Shown here one piece after another: positions 11,181 through 25,000 of a stretch of DNA of 64,000 nucleotides. Under the pieces are notes generated by a model. It saw only the letters and a list, made by a program, of their open reading frames with translations, was not told where the DNA came from and made no database searches. The position numbers and the translations under genes were made by a program. The DNA is taken from assembly GCA_964036195.1 (NCBI GenBank), contig OZ038455.1, positions 9,689,855 to 9,753,854 on the forward strand, read 5' to 3'. The DNA comes from Sphaerolaimus hirsutus (lineage: Eukaryota; Nematoda; Chromadorea; Monhysterida; Sphaerolaimidae). Position 1 is the stretch's first letter. Each line of letters starts with the position of its first letter.

Positions 11181-11445
11181 TTCCCATTGTATGCGGTCTA
11201 GATTACCTACTGTTATTTCCGCATTGGTTTGGAGATTAAGAATTTCAAGAGTCTGCCAAATTTTTCAGGATGAAAACTGTGAGCATGTAAATCGTAATGG
11301 GATCAAAAATCTAAATTCTCGTGCAAGTGGCCATCTTAATGAATTTACAATACCAAAACTCTTCGAACAAATCCCATCGGGAATTGTCTTTCATTATATT
11401 TCAATGGTTAACTGCATTCACTTTCTAAATAAATAGTATTTCTAG

Positions 11446-12277
11446 CAGAGTTGTTAGAAAATTACTGAACTTTTTTTAAAGTATATGTAAACGTAAAGTT
11501 GTTTTTTTTACTCATCCCAAAGTATTGAAACGTAAAATACTTTTTTTTTACTCGTACGTAAGCGTAAATGCGATTACAAATTTTTTTCCCCAGTAAAATG
11601 CAAAAGTGAGCACTTTTCTTTACAGAATATGTAGAACTGGGTAGGTTTTCGAAATATTTACCCCCCCCCCTCAAAATGGCCACTACGAATTACCTCATTG
11701 ACCCCCCATCGAACCCCCCCCCCCCACCCAAATTGAGTGTAACGAGAACGTAAATATCAAAACGTTCAGTTTGTTTTGTGAAATGCAGGACACACGTAAA
11801 AACCAATGACTGGGTCACGCTAGAACAGGGTTTATGTCATCTCTATTTAGGTACATACTACGGTATATAAGTCTGTAGACTCTTATATGTATATGGTGCT
11901 TATTGTTGCATTTCTCTACCTCGGCGTATGTTACAATGATCAGTACTGAGAGTACGAAAAAATTATGGCGAAGTAAAAACCCCCCTCGAAATACCCGTTA
12001 TTGTTACACCGCCTTCAAAATTTGCACTATGAGAGAATCACCCCCCAGCCCGGTGGGGGGTTTCGAGGAAATAGAGTAGGTACATTGGAGTGTAGTCACC
12101 TTATAAATATGTCTCACATTGCATTCTCAGAAATACATTTTCTTTACGCGTATGCTTCAAAAACGTACGCGTACATGTGAGTACGTTACTTTTTCTAAAA
12201 GTATATGTAAACGTATTTACCACGTACTCGCATATGCGTATTTTTCGAGTAAACGTACGTACCTTTTAACAACTCTG
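11446..12277. mobile_element. hAT-like element, CAGAGTTGTTA ends, GTAC/AGTAAA words
   Basis: The 8-bp direct repeat ATTTCTAG flanks the element exactly (11438-11445 and 12278-12285). The ends are inverse copies (CAGAGTTGTTA, TAACAACTCTG). The interior repeats words such as AAAGTATATGTAAACGTA in both orientations. C-run blocks at about 11660-12075 look like a decayed TACCGTATTT-type insertion inside it. Non-coding. Confidence 0.85.
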
Positions 12278-12562
12278 ATTTCTAGTTGATTATCTTCTGT
12301 TCGGATTTTCACTAAATAACACAATGAGTGCCTAGGTAATTGCAGTAAAAACACTTCAAACACACTTTATTTCAAAAATGTTCATGAAGGATTGTCTCAT
12401 CGGCATAATCACTCAATGAATGCTAACAATACACTAATTCTGCATTTGATGGGTGGTTCAGCTGCCTGTTGTTATTTTTCCAATTTGAGAGATTAGAGTT
12501 CCATGAATAAACTGCGCGCGTTCACAAGGCTGCAGGTGTATAAAAATGTTTTAAATAAGTTC

Positions 12563-12772
12563 CATTTACCATATTTCATGTGATAGAAGAATGCAGTTCT
12601 ATTTTTTTCGTCAACTTTTTACCTTCCATTCTATTAAAGGTGAGGTTCTATTGGAGGCTGCCGTTCCATTGTATTCTATTGGAGGCTGCAAAAACGGGCG
12701 AAAACCTGGCGTTCTATTAGTGGTTCCCTCCTATTGGAGGTGCGCCATTCTATGAGAAGAACTACGGTACTT
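12563..12772. mobile_element. diverged TACC-type inverted-repeat element
   Basis: It begins TTACCATATTTCATG and ends AGAACTACGGTA, an imperfect inverse. Words such as TCTATTGGAGG recur inside. It lies downstream of the receptor's stop codon. Boundaries are approximate. Confidence 0.45.
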
Positions 12773-12851
12773 GTATGGGGTTAAACCCAATCGCACAATA
12801 TCTCTAAATAAATCAACCCGCAAACCATCGCTCGTCAATTGCCCCGTGAAC

Positions 12852-13028
12852 TCAGATCTCAGTGTGACTGAGGGGCTTGTGCACGCCGGACGCGACCAGC
12901 GGCTGCGTCGTGTCGGACAGACTGGGCGCCTGCACGATGATGCCCAGCGAGAGCATGTTCAGCACGCAGAAGATCAGCAGGAAGATGCGGTCGATCACTT
13001 GCGACACGAAGCGCCACTCGTCGGAGAG
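12852..13028 (-). CDS. nAChR exon 12: M4 and C-terminus
   Basis: Begins [16 protein letters not shown], followed by the M4 helix and an extracellular tail of about 28 residues ending in TGA (12854-12852). The exon is clearly GC-richer than its surroundings. The acceptor is CTCGCAG. Confidence 0.92.
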   Translation of the reverse strand, partial: LSDEWRFVSQVIDRIFLLIFCVLNMLSLGIIVQAPSLSDTTQPLVASGVHKPLSHTEI

Positions 13029-16000
13029 CTGCGAGGTTGGATACAACAAAGGCAGTGAGGGATGAGTCTATTTATCTACCGTATTTCCTCGAAATACCCC
13101 CCTAGAAATACCCCCCGTCTCGAAATACCCCCCTCAAAATGGCCACTATGGATTTATTAGCCCCCCTCGAAATACCCCCCCCCCAATTGAGTGTACAGAG
13201 AACATACATGACAAAACTGCGGTTTTTGATTCGGGCAAGGCAAAATAAAGGTTAAAACAATGAATTGTTACGTTAGAACAGTGTTACATGCTTATATAAG
13301 TCAATAGACTCATATATAGCGGTTATTGTTGCATTTTTCTACTGGAATTTCAATAAAATTTCTGGCGAAATAATAAGCCCCCCCCCCCTCGTTTAACCCC
13401 CCCTCAAAATTCTCACTCTGAAACAATTACCCCCGGGGGGGTATTTCGAGGAAATACGGTATCTGGTTTTTGCTTAAATGCTTATGCAAAGGCGCCAGAA
13501 AGAACTGGCGTGAACTACACCAGTTGACAATATCGACGTTGATCAAGTTGATCAGATCAAACTCGACGAAAATTGAACTACCTACTTCTGAAAATAATGC
13601 CACTCCAGCAACAAACTTCGTGTTGCCCGAATTAACTGCGATAATTTTTAAGTGCAATCATCCCAGCCTCAAATAGGGCGTCAACTTTCCATTTTCCGTT
13701 TCGTATTCCGCCGGCAAAGTTTTTTCCATTTCCGTTTTATGGCTGCAAATTTTCGTCAATTTCCGTTTTTCTGGCGAATTTTTCAGTTTTTGAACCATTT
13801 TCAATTTTCCAGGTCAATTTTCTGTTTTCCAGCTCGATTTGCTGTTGTTTTTGCCTCATTTTCCCTCTTTCAAGCTCAACTTTCTGTTTTCCGTTTCAGC
13901 CAAACTGGTTTCAATTATGTGAATTTTTACTGTTTCCAGTAAAAATTTCTGCAAATTTCTTCTGTTTCCATCAATTTCACCAAATTTTTCTGGTACCGGA
14001 AAAATTTCAACACTTTTTTCCTTTTCCATTTCATTTTTCATTTTCCATTTTCCAGCAAGTGCAAAAAAATTTCCGTAGTGTTTACTTTTTCCGTAAAAAC
14101 TTTTTGTTGACAAGCTAGTCTCAAATGATAAAACATGTCTTCACAATTCACATAACAAACCGCAACAGCCACCATATAACTCCCACCCGCAGCAATGAAA
14201 ATGACTCACATGTTGTTCATACTCAATCCTTCTGAAATGATCGGCGATCATCTGAATTTTGTCAACGGTCGATCTTATAACAGCTTTGTGATATTTGAGC
14301 CCCAAGTCTGCCATGATTTCATGCTCCCTTTCGGTGAGATTATCCATGTTGAAATTGGTAATTTCAAGCGGCGCTGCAAAGTTTGGTGAAGTAATTAGGT
14401 ATATAAAAGCCAACATTTCACAGTTGTTAAAAGTACCAAACTTTTTTCAACGTGTGCCTGAGCGTAAAGTAATTTTTCTTTACTCACCTCACCTCCAAGT
14501 ACAGAAATTGTAAAGTAAATAAAATTGTTTTACTTTTACTTGTCAGTAAATGAGAGTAAATTTTTTCTCCAGTAAGCGTAAATATGAGTATTTTTTCTCT
14601 GGAAAGTGTTAAAGTGAGTAAAATTACTTTTTGTTTCTGGAAAATGTAGAAGGGAGCAGTATGGATATTTACTCTGGACCAGGGTTGGCAAAATCTCAGA
14701 AAAAAATAAAAATAAAATAAAAATAAAATGGAAAATTAAAGAATAAAATAAAATAAAATAAAATGGAAAATTAATAAAATAAAAATACAATTTTACTAAA
14801 ATTCAAATTTTTGTAAAATTTTAATAAAATTGTACAATAATTAGAATTTTTGTAAAATTTTAGTAAAATTTTACAAATACTCGAGTGTCTGTTAAATTCT
14901 ATAGAAAGTTTTCTATCATGTTGCTTAAGTTCCGAGCTGCCAATTTGCAGAACTAGTGCCTTGTTGTATCTTTCATTGTTGTGATTGAAACATATCATTG
15001 CTCAAAATTGCAAATTTTCACATTTTTAAAAATATTTTCACCTTAAAGATCACTAATTTATATGATTTGTTTCCCATTTTCTTTGTTCCATACCTTGAAA
15101 AAGCCTATATATTGAACCACGCAAGCCCACCCCCCCACCCAAAAAACAACAACCACATTTTAGGTATCTTCCCTTGGTAGGAGCAATTAGATGCATATGA
15201 AGGGTGTGCTTCTAAAAGTACCGATCTACAAATTTTTCAAATTTGAGTTAGGACCATTTTTGGGGTCCCCATAAAAATGCGCTTCAAAAATATATATAAT
15301 ATGTGGGGGGTGCGAAATTCAATTTTGAGATATGGGGGGTCGAAAAAAGCAAAAAAATCGCAAAATACAGTTTTTGAAATTTTAAAAGTACCGATCTACA
15401 AGCTTTTTCAGCTTTTGTGTCTATAAAAGTACCGATCTACACACTTTTTTCAAAATTGTTCTTTTAAATGTACTGATCTGCACATTATTTTTTGTGCTTC
15501 TAAAAGTACCGATGTCAGATCGGTGTCCAGTTGCGCAAAAACTCATTTTGTGCTTTTTTATTATGGGTAAAAGTACCGATCTACAGCTGTCTGATTTTGT
15601 GCTTTAAAAAATACCGATCTACACGCTATTACCAATTTGTTCCTTTAAAATGTACTGTACTGCAAAAATACAATTCCCTTAATTTTATTTAGCTAGTGTT
15701 ATGTGTATAATCAATGATTATACCCATGCATGTGGATACCCAACAATATGGCCGAAATACCCTTACCCAAAATTCCCATACCCAATACCCATGTAAGGGT
15801 ATTGCATGCTCCAAACTTTCAATCGCGATTATCTCAAAATCGATTTTTTGTAGATCGGTACTTTTAGAAGCACACCCTTCATATATCCAGGACCTCCAGA
15901 GGGTCTAAATACAAAATGCCGACCTCACAACTCGTGTCAAAAGTTTACATAAATTTTTTTTGGTATTCATCTGCATGCTTCCAGCATGCACATTGTTTTA

Positions 16001-19000
16001 TGTCCTTGCTTCCAAGATTTCCGATTTTTTGTAAAATTTTTGTAAAATATTTGTAAAATGGTTTCATTTTATTTTATTAATGACATTTCAGAATAAAATA
16101 AAATAAAATAAACTGAAACATGAATAATATAAAAATAAAATACAATTTTAATAAAAATAAAATACAATTTTAGTAAAAAGAATTTTACTAAAACCAACCA
16201 TGCTCTGGACAACGAAAAGGTGTTTTCTTTCTAAATTTTAAGAATTTTTTTATGAAAAAAAATTATTCATGATCATGGTTGAAATATACCTACCTAATGG
16301 AAAATACACTTTCTGTACTCCGAAAAATTTCTCTATTGTACTCGACTACACTCAAAATGTAACGTAAACACGGGTACTGATACTTTTTTCAAAGTATGCA
16401 TATGGATATTTACTCAGTACTCAAGTATGCATACTTTTTGAGTAAAAGTAAATACACATTAACAACAGTGCAACATTTGTTATTCTATTAAAATCTGTAG
16501 CTCACGCTGATTCATCACATCGACGCCGCTGTCGTGCAGCCTGTTATTTTGTAAATTAACCAGAGCCGCTTCGCATGACTTCAGTATGTGGTCCACACTT
16601 TCTGAAATAAAATAAATACAACGTGTGAAATCAATTCCAAGCCTAGGCTTATTTTAAGGTGGAGTTACAGCATGACGACAAATGAAAGGTGAAACGTAAA
16701 ATAAATCCACCAAAAAATTGTCATTTACATGTTTTCAAGCTTTTTTGACGCATCGTCAACGTAGAATTGATTTTACGGCCGACCATTTTTCATCATACGT
16801 TTTTGAGTGAAATTTGAGAAAAACATTTCGCGCATCATAAATTTTCGAGAAAAATTGAACTTTAAACATAAATTTTCAATAAAAAGCTTGAAAACATGGA
16901 AACAATAATTTGATTTTTGTTGTACCTTTCATTTCACTTGTCCTCATGCCATAACTCCACCTCAAAACCTACCATCACTCCTCAGCAAAGGAACATTTGA
17001 CTCCTTTTCGCCAGGAATAAAGGCGCTTTTCCTGACGCCCACAAAATATCCTTCCCCCTGCGATTGTCCTCGTATCGGAATTTTGTCGTATGTAGAAGAA
17101 TAGAATGAATAGGGACCGGACGCGGTCATTTGAGTGAGAAACATTTCTGCGCGCTTGTCGTGATCGTCTCGGATCGTTATTCTGGGCGGCTCCATGTGCA
17201 AAAGTCTGAGGCGAGATGGATTGTGAATGAGTACCTAGTGTAATTCTAAAGGTCGATAAGTCCACAAAATGCGATTTTGAGTAAATCGCATTTTAAGTTT
17301 CATGTTCAATTCACGGCCCGTTTTATGTGTCTACCGTCAAGTTCCAAATGTTGATAATAAAGAGTCAAAATTTCAGCCCCCGCTCTCAACATATAAAACG
17401 GGAAAAATTGGATGTCCAAAAAATCTAGAATGGGGATCCAGAATCCAAAATCCAGGGTGTAGAATATGTTTTAGGGGGGAAATCTTCGACTTCTAGCCAA
17501 AATCCGTGGACCAGTCGACTTCTTGCCACATTTTTTTGCATTTTTTTCCCGAAAAGTGTCAAATTTGACACTATGAGAATGGGGCACGTGTCAAAAAATT
17601 ATGGAAAATAATAAAAAAATAGTGCGGGAGTAGCCCCAGATAACGTTTCCAGGGCCACCTCAAAATTCGGTCATTTAGAATTGGAAGCCTCAAATGTTTA
17701 CTAGAATGCAAAGGCATTTTTATACTGGTGCAGGCTGCCGAATGGCACCAGCGCTGGTGCTGATGCGGTACCCTTAAAATTTTCAGGATTGTCCACAGGA
17801 TTTTTGCTGAATCACTCACTTTGGCAGGCACTTCAAGAACATGGCCCTCATCCAGTTTGACATTTTGTGCGTTCTGCCCGTTCTGAAGTGGAAATTCACT
17901 GAGATGACAGACACAAAAATGCTGATAGTCAGCAGGCAAATGGTTGTCAGTAGGTATTTGCCAAACATTGGTATCACCAAACTCGTGGGCGGCATAATTT
18001 CAATAAGAATCTGCGCATATTTTAAAAACGATTATCAGATAAAATATTTTTTTAATAAAATAAATAAAATATTAAAACAAATAAAATAAACATTAAAACA
18101 AACATTTTTTTTCAAAAAGTGCTCGATCCACTCACTAACCAGGAAAAACACGGTGACACAGACCAATATAGAAATTGCGAACGTGATTTTCTTGTCGCTC
18201 AAATAAAACACGAAGCTGGTCAAAAACGATATCAAAAAGCATGGTATAATTAGATTGCACGTGAAAAATAGTGTCTTTCTTCGCAAGCGCAATCTAAAAG
18301 TGACATCCACATATTTGTCTGGGCCACAACAGGAGTCGTAGACAACTTCGTGGCGCCATGCGGTGATGTTCAAAAGGTCCCACTCGGCACTTCTGCAATT
18401 GGTTTTGTATTTAGTTTACGACTACTTTACTTTTATTTCTTCGTATCAGGTAGAACACTTTTCTATCTTGTGTCGGTTTCCTTACCTGCACTTTTATTGG
18501 AGGGCGCCACTTTACACCTTTGTACAGAGGCTTTTTCCATTTACCGTAACTTGAAAGGTACAGGGTATAACTCGAGAAAAACAGGCATAAATGCTAGACC
18601 ATTGGTCGCTGACCGTACCCTTTACATTGAAATCTACCATATTCCATCTGAATTCAAAAACAAAAACTACGCCACGTTCAGCACGGAATCTAGCACGTCC
18701 TATTAATAATCTTAGAAGAAAACCGTGGCAAAACAAATCTAAGTTATCTAAAAAATAAATATCTCACTGATAGTAATATCTAAGATCCATTCCCTTCATC
18801 ATGAACTCATCCGGTCTGGCATCTTCAACCAGGGGGTCAATTTCAATTGTTACGGATTCTCTAGGCGATAAAATGAGATCCACGTATGTCCCCGTGTACG
18901 ACCAAGTTCCAAATTTCATGCTGCAGTTTTGAAAATCATACGGGAACCAGGTGACATCGATCTGAAATCGATGCAAACTATTTGAATATCGACTACATTA

Positions 19001-22000
19001 TGGCGCTGTTTCTTGTTCAAAATGTTCACCTCACAAAACGATTTGTAAATCGCCGGGGGCTTCCAGGACACATTTCCATCGTGGCTGATCGTTATGTCGT
19101 TCTGGATGGTTATGTCAGGGTCGCCAGCAGCGCTGGGAAATTAAAGCACTTGTCATTTTAAGCCAGTTCACATCATAATTCACAGTTGAGTTGACACAAC
19201 AAATGGGAGTCAACTCACTTGTTATATAGAACGATGTCAGGTGTCCAAATCTCATCGGATGGAATGTGTACCCATTTTATTCCATCGTATTGGTCTGGAT
19301 TCCAGGTTAACCTCGGCTCAACCCACTTCTGATAAGAGGTGCGATACACAAGATAAATAGAACAGCGCCATTCCGTGAGTACCGTATATCCTCGAATAAG
19401 ACACCCTCGAATAACTCCCCCCCTTGGATAACTCCCCTCAAAAAAACTCCCCCCTCATGGGTGAAAAAGATGATACACAATTTACAAAAATGACAGATGG
19501 AAATACAAAAGAATGTTAATGCATGGCAGCGACAGCAGATTCATAACGTGTACAACTTTTTTTGTTGTTGTTGAACTGTTCAATACCTGGATTACATGAG
19601 TTGACGGAATGCAATCATACAATGAATCAAGTTTCCTGAGGAAAAAATAACTCCCTCCCTTGAATAACTCACCCCCTCAAAAACTCTGACGAAAAAATTA
19701 CTCGGATGGAGGATATACGGTATTCATGAACATAACAATTAAAGATGTGCAAGCTAACCATTTCCAGCCATAAATTAGTTGTGAACACCTGATTCTTTTC
19801 ATCCTGCGTTTAAAAATGTCAAGTTGAGTAAAGTCGGCAGACGTATCGCCCTACAAACATTTGCGTCAGTCTCTCCAGTGGAGAGTGCATGACGGCATTA
19901 GGTATTGTGAGTTGTGACGCAATATTTTAACGATTGGAATAGATCGGGTCACGTATGAAAACTTGGCGCTTATCCCAGTTACCAGTTGCGTATTATACAA
20001 ATGAGAGTGAAAACTGAAGGTTAGCTAAAAATCGTTAAAATTTGCTTGGCTTTGCCAATTTCCACCTTGATAAGCACTATTTTTGTTTATATACGTGGTT
20101 ATATAGCTATTGTGAGCCTATTTTATTCATATTAATAGCGGATTTCGAAATTTTGGCCGGCTGCCAAGTTCTCTTCTGTTGGAACGGAGCCAACGAATGA
20201 AAAATAAAAACAAAAACGGTAGCTTGAACGGTAAAACCGTAGTTTGAACGGCCAAATTCTTTACGAGCAACGTTGAAAATGTAGATAACTAGGGCGTGGC
20301 ACGCACGGACGCAGCGAAACGTCCATTTTTCTTTTAATATGAATTTCTTTTTCAATTTCTAGCGTCCGCTTGGGACACAAGTTTCGTTGTTCGCTCTATT
20401 CACGAGCGAATTCTAACTCTCCGATTTTGTAGGGTGAAATGTCCGCCGACTTTAACACGTGACAAGCGACGTAAACAGTTGGCAAAAAAGCATTCGGGTG
20501 CCAAACACGCACCTTGCAAAGTGTAAAGTTTTTACGTCAATTATCATGCAAAACGTCAAAAGTACAGCAATAGATAATTTCGTTTTTAGTCATTTTAAAT
20601 GACATTTTGTCATGAATTTTCACCGGCTACTTTTTACTCAACCAAATTCCACTATGGCAAACTGCCAAGTTTTACCGATCTCACACCTACTCGTTGGATG
20701 AGCGACAAAGTAAGGCAACGGAAAAGCGACTACCGATTGAATTCGCAACGCACAATGGTGAATTCACCGAAGTGAATATCACAGGTGTACGCTACGTCAA
20801 TTAAGTTAGCTTTTTAGCGAATGGCGTCTTTATCAACGCACCAGCGATTAGTTGAATGTCTAATTTACACCAAGGGGTCCGAAGTTTTTAGAAGAGATTT
20901 TATTTTTAGGCGATTTTTAGACTCAGAATTCACACATTTAGATAGAACACAGGGAACACACTGAGAGCGAGTTTCTAACCAGCGGCACAAAACCTTCGAA
21001 AAAACTCCAAGAAAATGAAACCGAAGCAATTTCGACTGAATCGACCCCTACTCTAAATTACGGTACGCTTTTATACGCAACAACATAAGCCAAGTCCAGA
21101 CAACACTTCCACATACCACGAGAAGCATGCTTACAAACGACTTTACAGACACACGGAATTTTAAAACGGGCATACCTAAAATTATTCACGGCGTCAGTTT
21201 ACAGGATACGTCGATCAACTACACAAAAACACAAAGAATTCACGCGCCAAAAATCGGGATGGGAACAAGAGCGAGTACAAAAATAGAAAATGAGAAAATG
21301 AACGAATGCGACAAGAATAAAAAGAACAGGAAAAACACACACGAGATACTGTAAAAACTTGTTTTAGCGCGAAAAAAATGGCGGGCGATTCAAATTTTAC
21401 TCAGCGAACTCTACCGAAATCCCAAAACCACCTCCACGAACGGGGAAACACACAGCAATTAGCGAAACAAATAAACACGCGAACAGTAATCCCATCAGCA
21501 AAAAGAGCGTATAATAAACGAAAATGACGTTGATATCCAAAGCGTAAGAAGCACACGTATTATTAATGCACAACGAAAAAATGTCGTAAGCGGGATAATC
21601 CATGATAAGATTAGGATACCGGTAAGGCGAATGGAATTAACTTTCACACTGACTGTCAAGGAAAAAATGAATTACGGTACCTTTTTAAAGACTCTTAGCG
21701 GAAATTCTATCAGAGTGATAAAATAAATACGCACTCAAATCAGATCACCTTTACACTTATCAAAATATTCGGGGAAAAAACAGGAAAAACAAGCGGCTTA
21801 TTATTTCATCTCTTTGTATAATAAAGATCAACCACGAAATTTGCATAAATTCCTAAATATCCAAATGTCAAGTTATCAGTTTTCTAGGGGAAAGGAAAAT
21901 ACAAAAAAAATTCAATCTAGGATTAGGTAGATAAAAAAAATAGCGAAGTTGCAAACGTAAAATCAAATAAAAATTAACATACTCGAGTTTTACCTATTCC

Positions 22001-25000
22001 CTACCAAACCTAAAGTTAAAATGAATATGAAGTCGGTATAACGCTTAACAGAAATACGAACGCAAATGATTGGCAACTTGAAAGTTTATAAATTTCAATC
22101 TTTGTAGCTTAAATACATGTTTAGATTGCATGACTTTTTGAAGTTTAAAACTAAAAAAACAAACTCAAGTGAATCCACTGCCACATGCCGAAACGCAACA
22201 GCCATTAACTACCGAAGGCACTTATCACGAAAATGACCACTCCCGCTGCTACACCACTCACTCTGCTACCAGAATGTTAATTTGTCAGCCACGGCTTTCT
22301 GATCCCATACGCACTGTGCAAAAACCACACCCCGAAAATACCGAACTGCTCAACTCACTCAAAAATAGGTACACTTGTCACTGTATGGGTGCTTGTTTCG
22401 ATGAGATCGGCGGACTGGGCTGTTCTCACAACAAGCCAAGGGAGTAGGCATTTAGACATGCGATCATGCCTGTCGAGTTAGACTCGATTCTTTTAATTAC
22501 CTCTCATTTTCAACACCAATCATCATCGCACCTCTATAATCAGTGTACCTTTGTAAAATCGCTTGTAAATTAACTTTTGTTTCCCAATCCGGAAATGCAG
22601 CAATGCACAGTACATACTAGATCAATAGCCACGGCCTGCAATTCAAAAGAATGCAGCGAAAGTTAGTCAAAACTCAACCTATGTGCCCTCAGCTATCACT
22701 GACCATTCACGCACTACGACACGTAACCGCAGCGTCACTCTTTTTACTTAGAGAAAATAACTGAAACTTTGTTATGCAATCCAAACCGCTAGTAGAAATA
22801 GAAAAAATACTTTAAAATTAAACTGTCACAATTAAAATTGTTGCCAACTCACTTGTCTCACTTTCAAAAAAAAAAGAACTACCTAATTAAAAAAATATTC
22901 TAAACAAATAAAAACAACTATTTACATCACAGCGTCAACTTTGTGTCAGATCCTCAATACCTCCAATCCTTCCCTTGGCCAAAAGAAGACACACATAACA
23001 CAATGGGGCACCGGAAAAACGGAAATGCACGTTGCCACGTTGCCGACGTAGCGCAGCGACGTAGCCGAAAACGTCAACGCCACATTGTTCGCCCACCGAA
23101 TCGCCCAAAACCAACGTCGAAGTAGAACTGAAATGTTTAAATTATTGTAAGCTCGGAAGTGTAAACAACCCTCTACATAAATTCATTAAGTGTACTACAT
23201 ATACATTTACGCTTAAAATTTTTGAAATTTTACAATTTTTGACACCCACTTTTGCTCACAAACTCCACCAGCCATACATTTTACCTCCCGGCTAAAATCG
23301 AAACGCAGCAAAACTATTAAAGAAACGAATTGAAATAAATTCCCGTTTTTTAAGAACTATTTTAAACCAATTTTAAATTTGTTGACAACCATTACGCATT
23401 CTTCCACACTTTGTTGAAAACACAAAGAAAAACTTTTGAACCGGTAAAACTCAATGAAAATTCAATTTTCAATTCAACAAAAGCTCAATTCTACTGGTAA
23501 AACGTTCGCTCTAACAAAAACGACTAAAAACAAAAACAACAAAAACAAAAAAAAAATTCCTGTACACCTAAATTACCATTACTCCGCTTCCATCTCCTCC
23601 TCTGGCTCCAAACCTGCCAAAGTTGGAGTCACTGGCAGGGGCGGACTCTGTTCCTCTTGCGGTGGCGGTGACGCGCCAACTACAACAACCCGAACAGGTT
23701 GCTGCAGCTGCGGTGCGGCCACTTCCTCAGGCTGCTCCTGCTCCTGCTCATCTTCCTGCATGGGCTCAGCAGATTCATTGGCCTCCTCCTGGATGGCGTC
23801 CATTTGTCTTAGCATCTGCCGGTCTGGGCTCATGGACTGTTGCTGTCGCTCAGCGTCCAACTCGGTGTTCAACTCGCCCGCCATTTGAATCAACTCATCC
23901 AATTTTTCTCCAATAATTGCATTGTTGGCCTCTTCAGTATCTGGCTCTGGTTCTTGCTCTTGCCGTTGACCTTCCATTGCCGGTTCCTGCTGTTGAGCAC
24001 CTTGTTCACTTTGCTCCTGTTCCACCTCCATCACTTCCTCCTCCTGGTGCGTTTTCTGTTTGTGTGCCGGTACGGGCGGCGCGTGTTCAGACTCCGAGGC
24101 CGAATCGGTCTCACTCGATCCCGATTTTGACGAACCCGACGAAGAACTAGAGGAAGAGGAAGAACTCGACGAGGGAGAGCGACGACGACCGCGATACCGA
24201 CGCCGAGACCGAGAACAACTCGCTTTTTCATCCGCGCGCGGCTGAACTTTCTCTGACTCCTCCTCCTGCTCTTCCGGCGGCAACATTTGCACGTCTGGGG
24301 AATCGGGAGCGGGAACGACGTCAGCGTCTGGCTGAGGGGACGCTCGCTGTTCGCTCACATCCACCTCCTGAACTTCTTCCGGCGACGGCGGAACCTCATT
24401 TTCTTCTTCTTCTTGCACGGGCGGAGCGGGTTCTTGCAGATCGACCGGGGCACTTCTCCAGTGGCCCAGAAACCTAGCCAACGGGTCACTTTCCCACAAA
24501 TGTCGCTCGTGGTACGCAAAAACGCGTCCCTTTCCTAATTCCACCGCCACAAAGCGCCAGAAAAATTCAGAATGCAGCACAGTAGCGGCGTTCATGATCA
24601 CGACTCTGGCCGTTTTGGCGCGAGACGTGGCCACGTTGCACCGCTCCGGCATCGCCAAAAAGCCAATTCTGTCCATCACATCGCGCTCGCGCTGCGACGG
24701 GTGTCCAGTAGCGTCCACGCGCGGCGCGCTACCCCTCACACATGACACAATCACCACGTGCGCTTCACGAGCTTGCGCTCGATCAGCAGTGATGACTTTT
24801 TTCCGCCAAAACGCTGGGGTCGCTAAATAGCCAGGGAACCCCTCACCCCCTAACAACTGCGCCCAGCTCAATCGCACCAATTCGTCAATCACTCTTCTCT
24901 CCTGCGCTGAATAGAAACACACAACCAGCAGCGAATCGGCGCTTTCTAAATCACTCCACGGAACGACATTCTCGCCCTCGCTGTTCAGCGCCAAAATGAC

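Larger units (their letters stand above)
14419..16470. mobile_element. hAT-like element in nAChR intron 10, host of nested insertions
   Basis: The exact 8-bp target duplication CAACATTT is at 14411-14418 and 16471-16478. Ends are CACAGTTGTTA and TAACAACAGTG. Its own sequence consists of AGTAAA/GTAAAG words. It is split by the element at 14680-16202. Confidence 0.85.
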
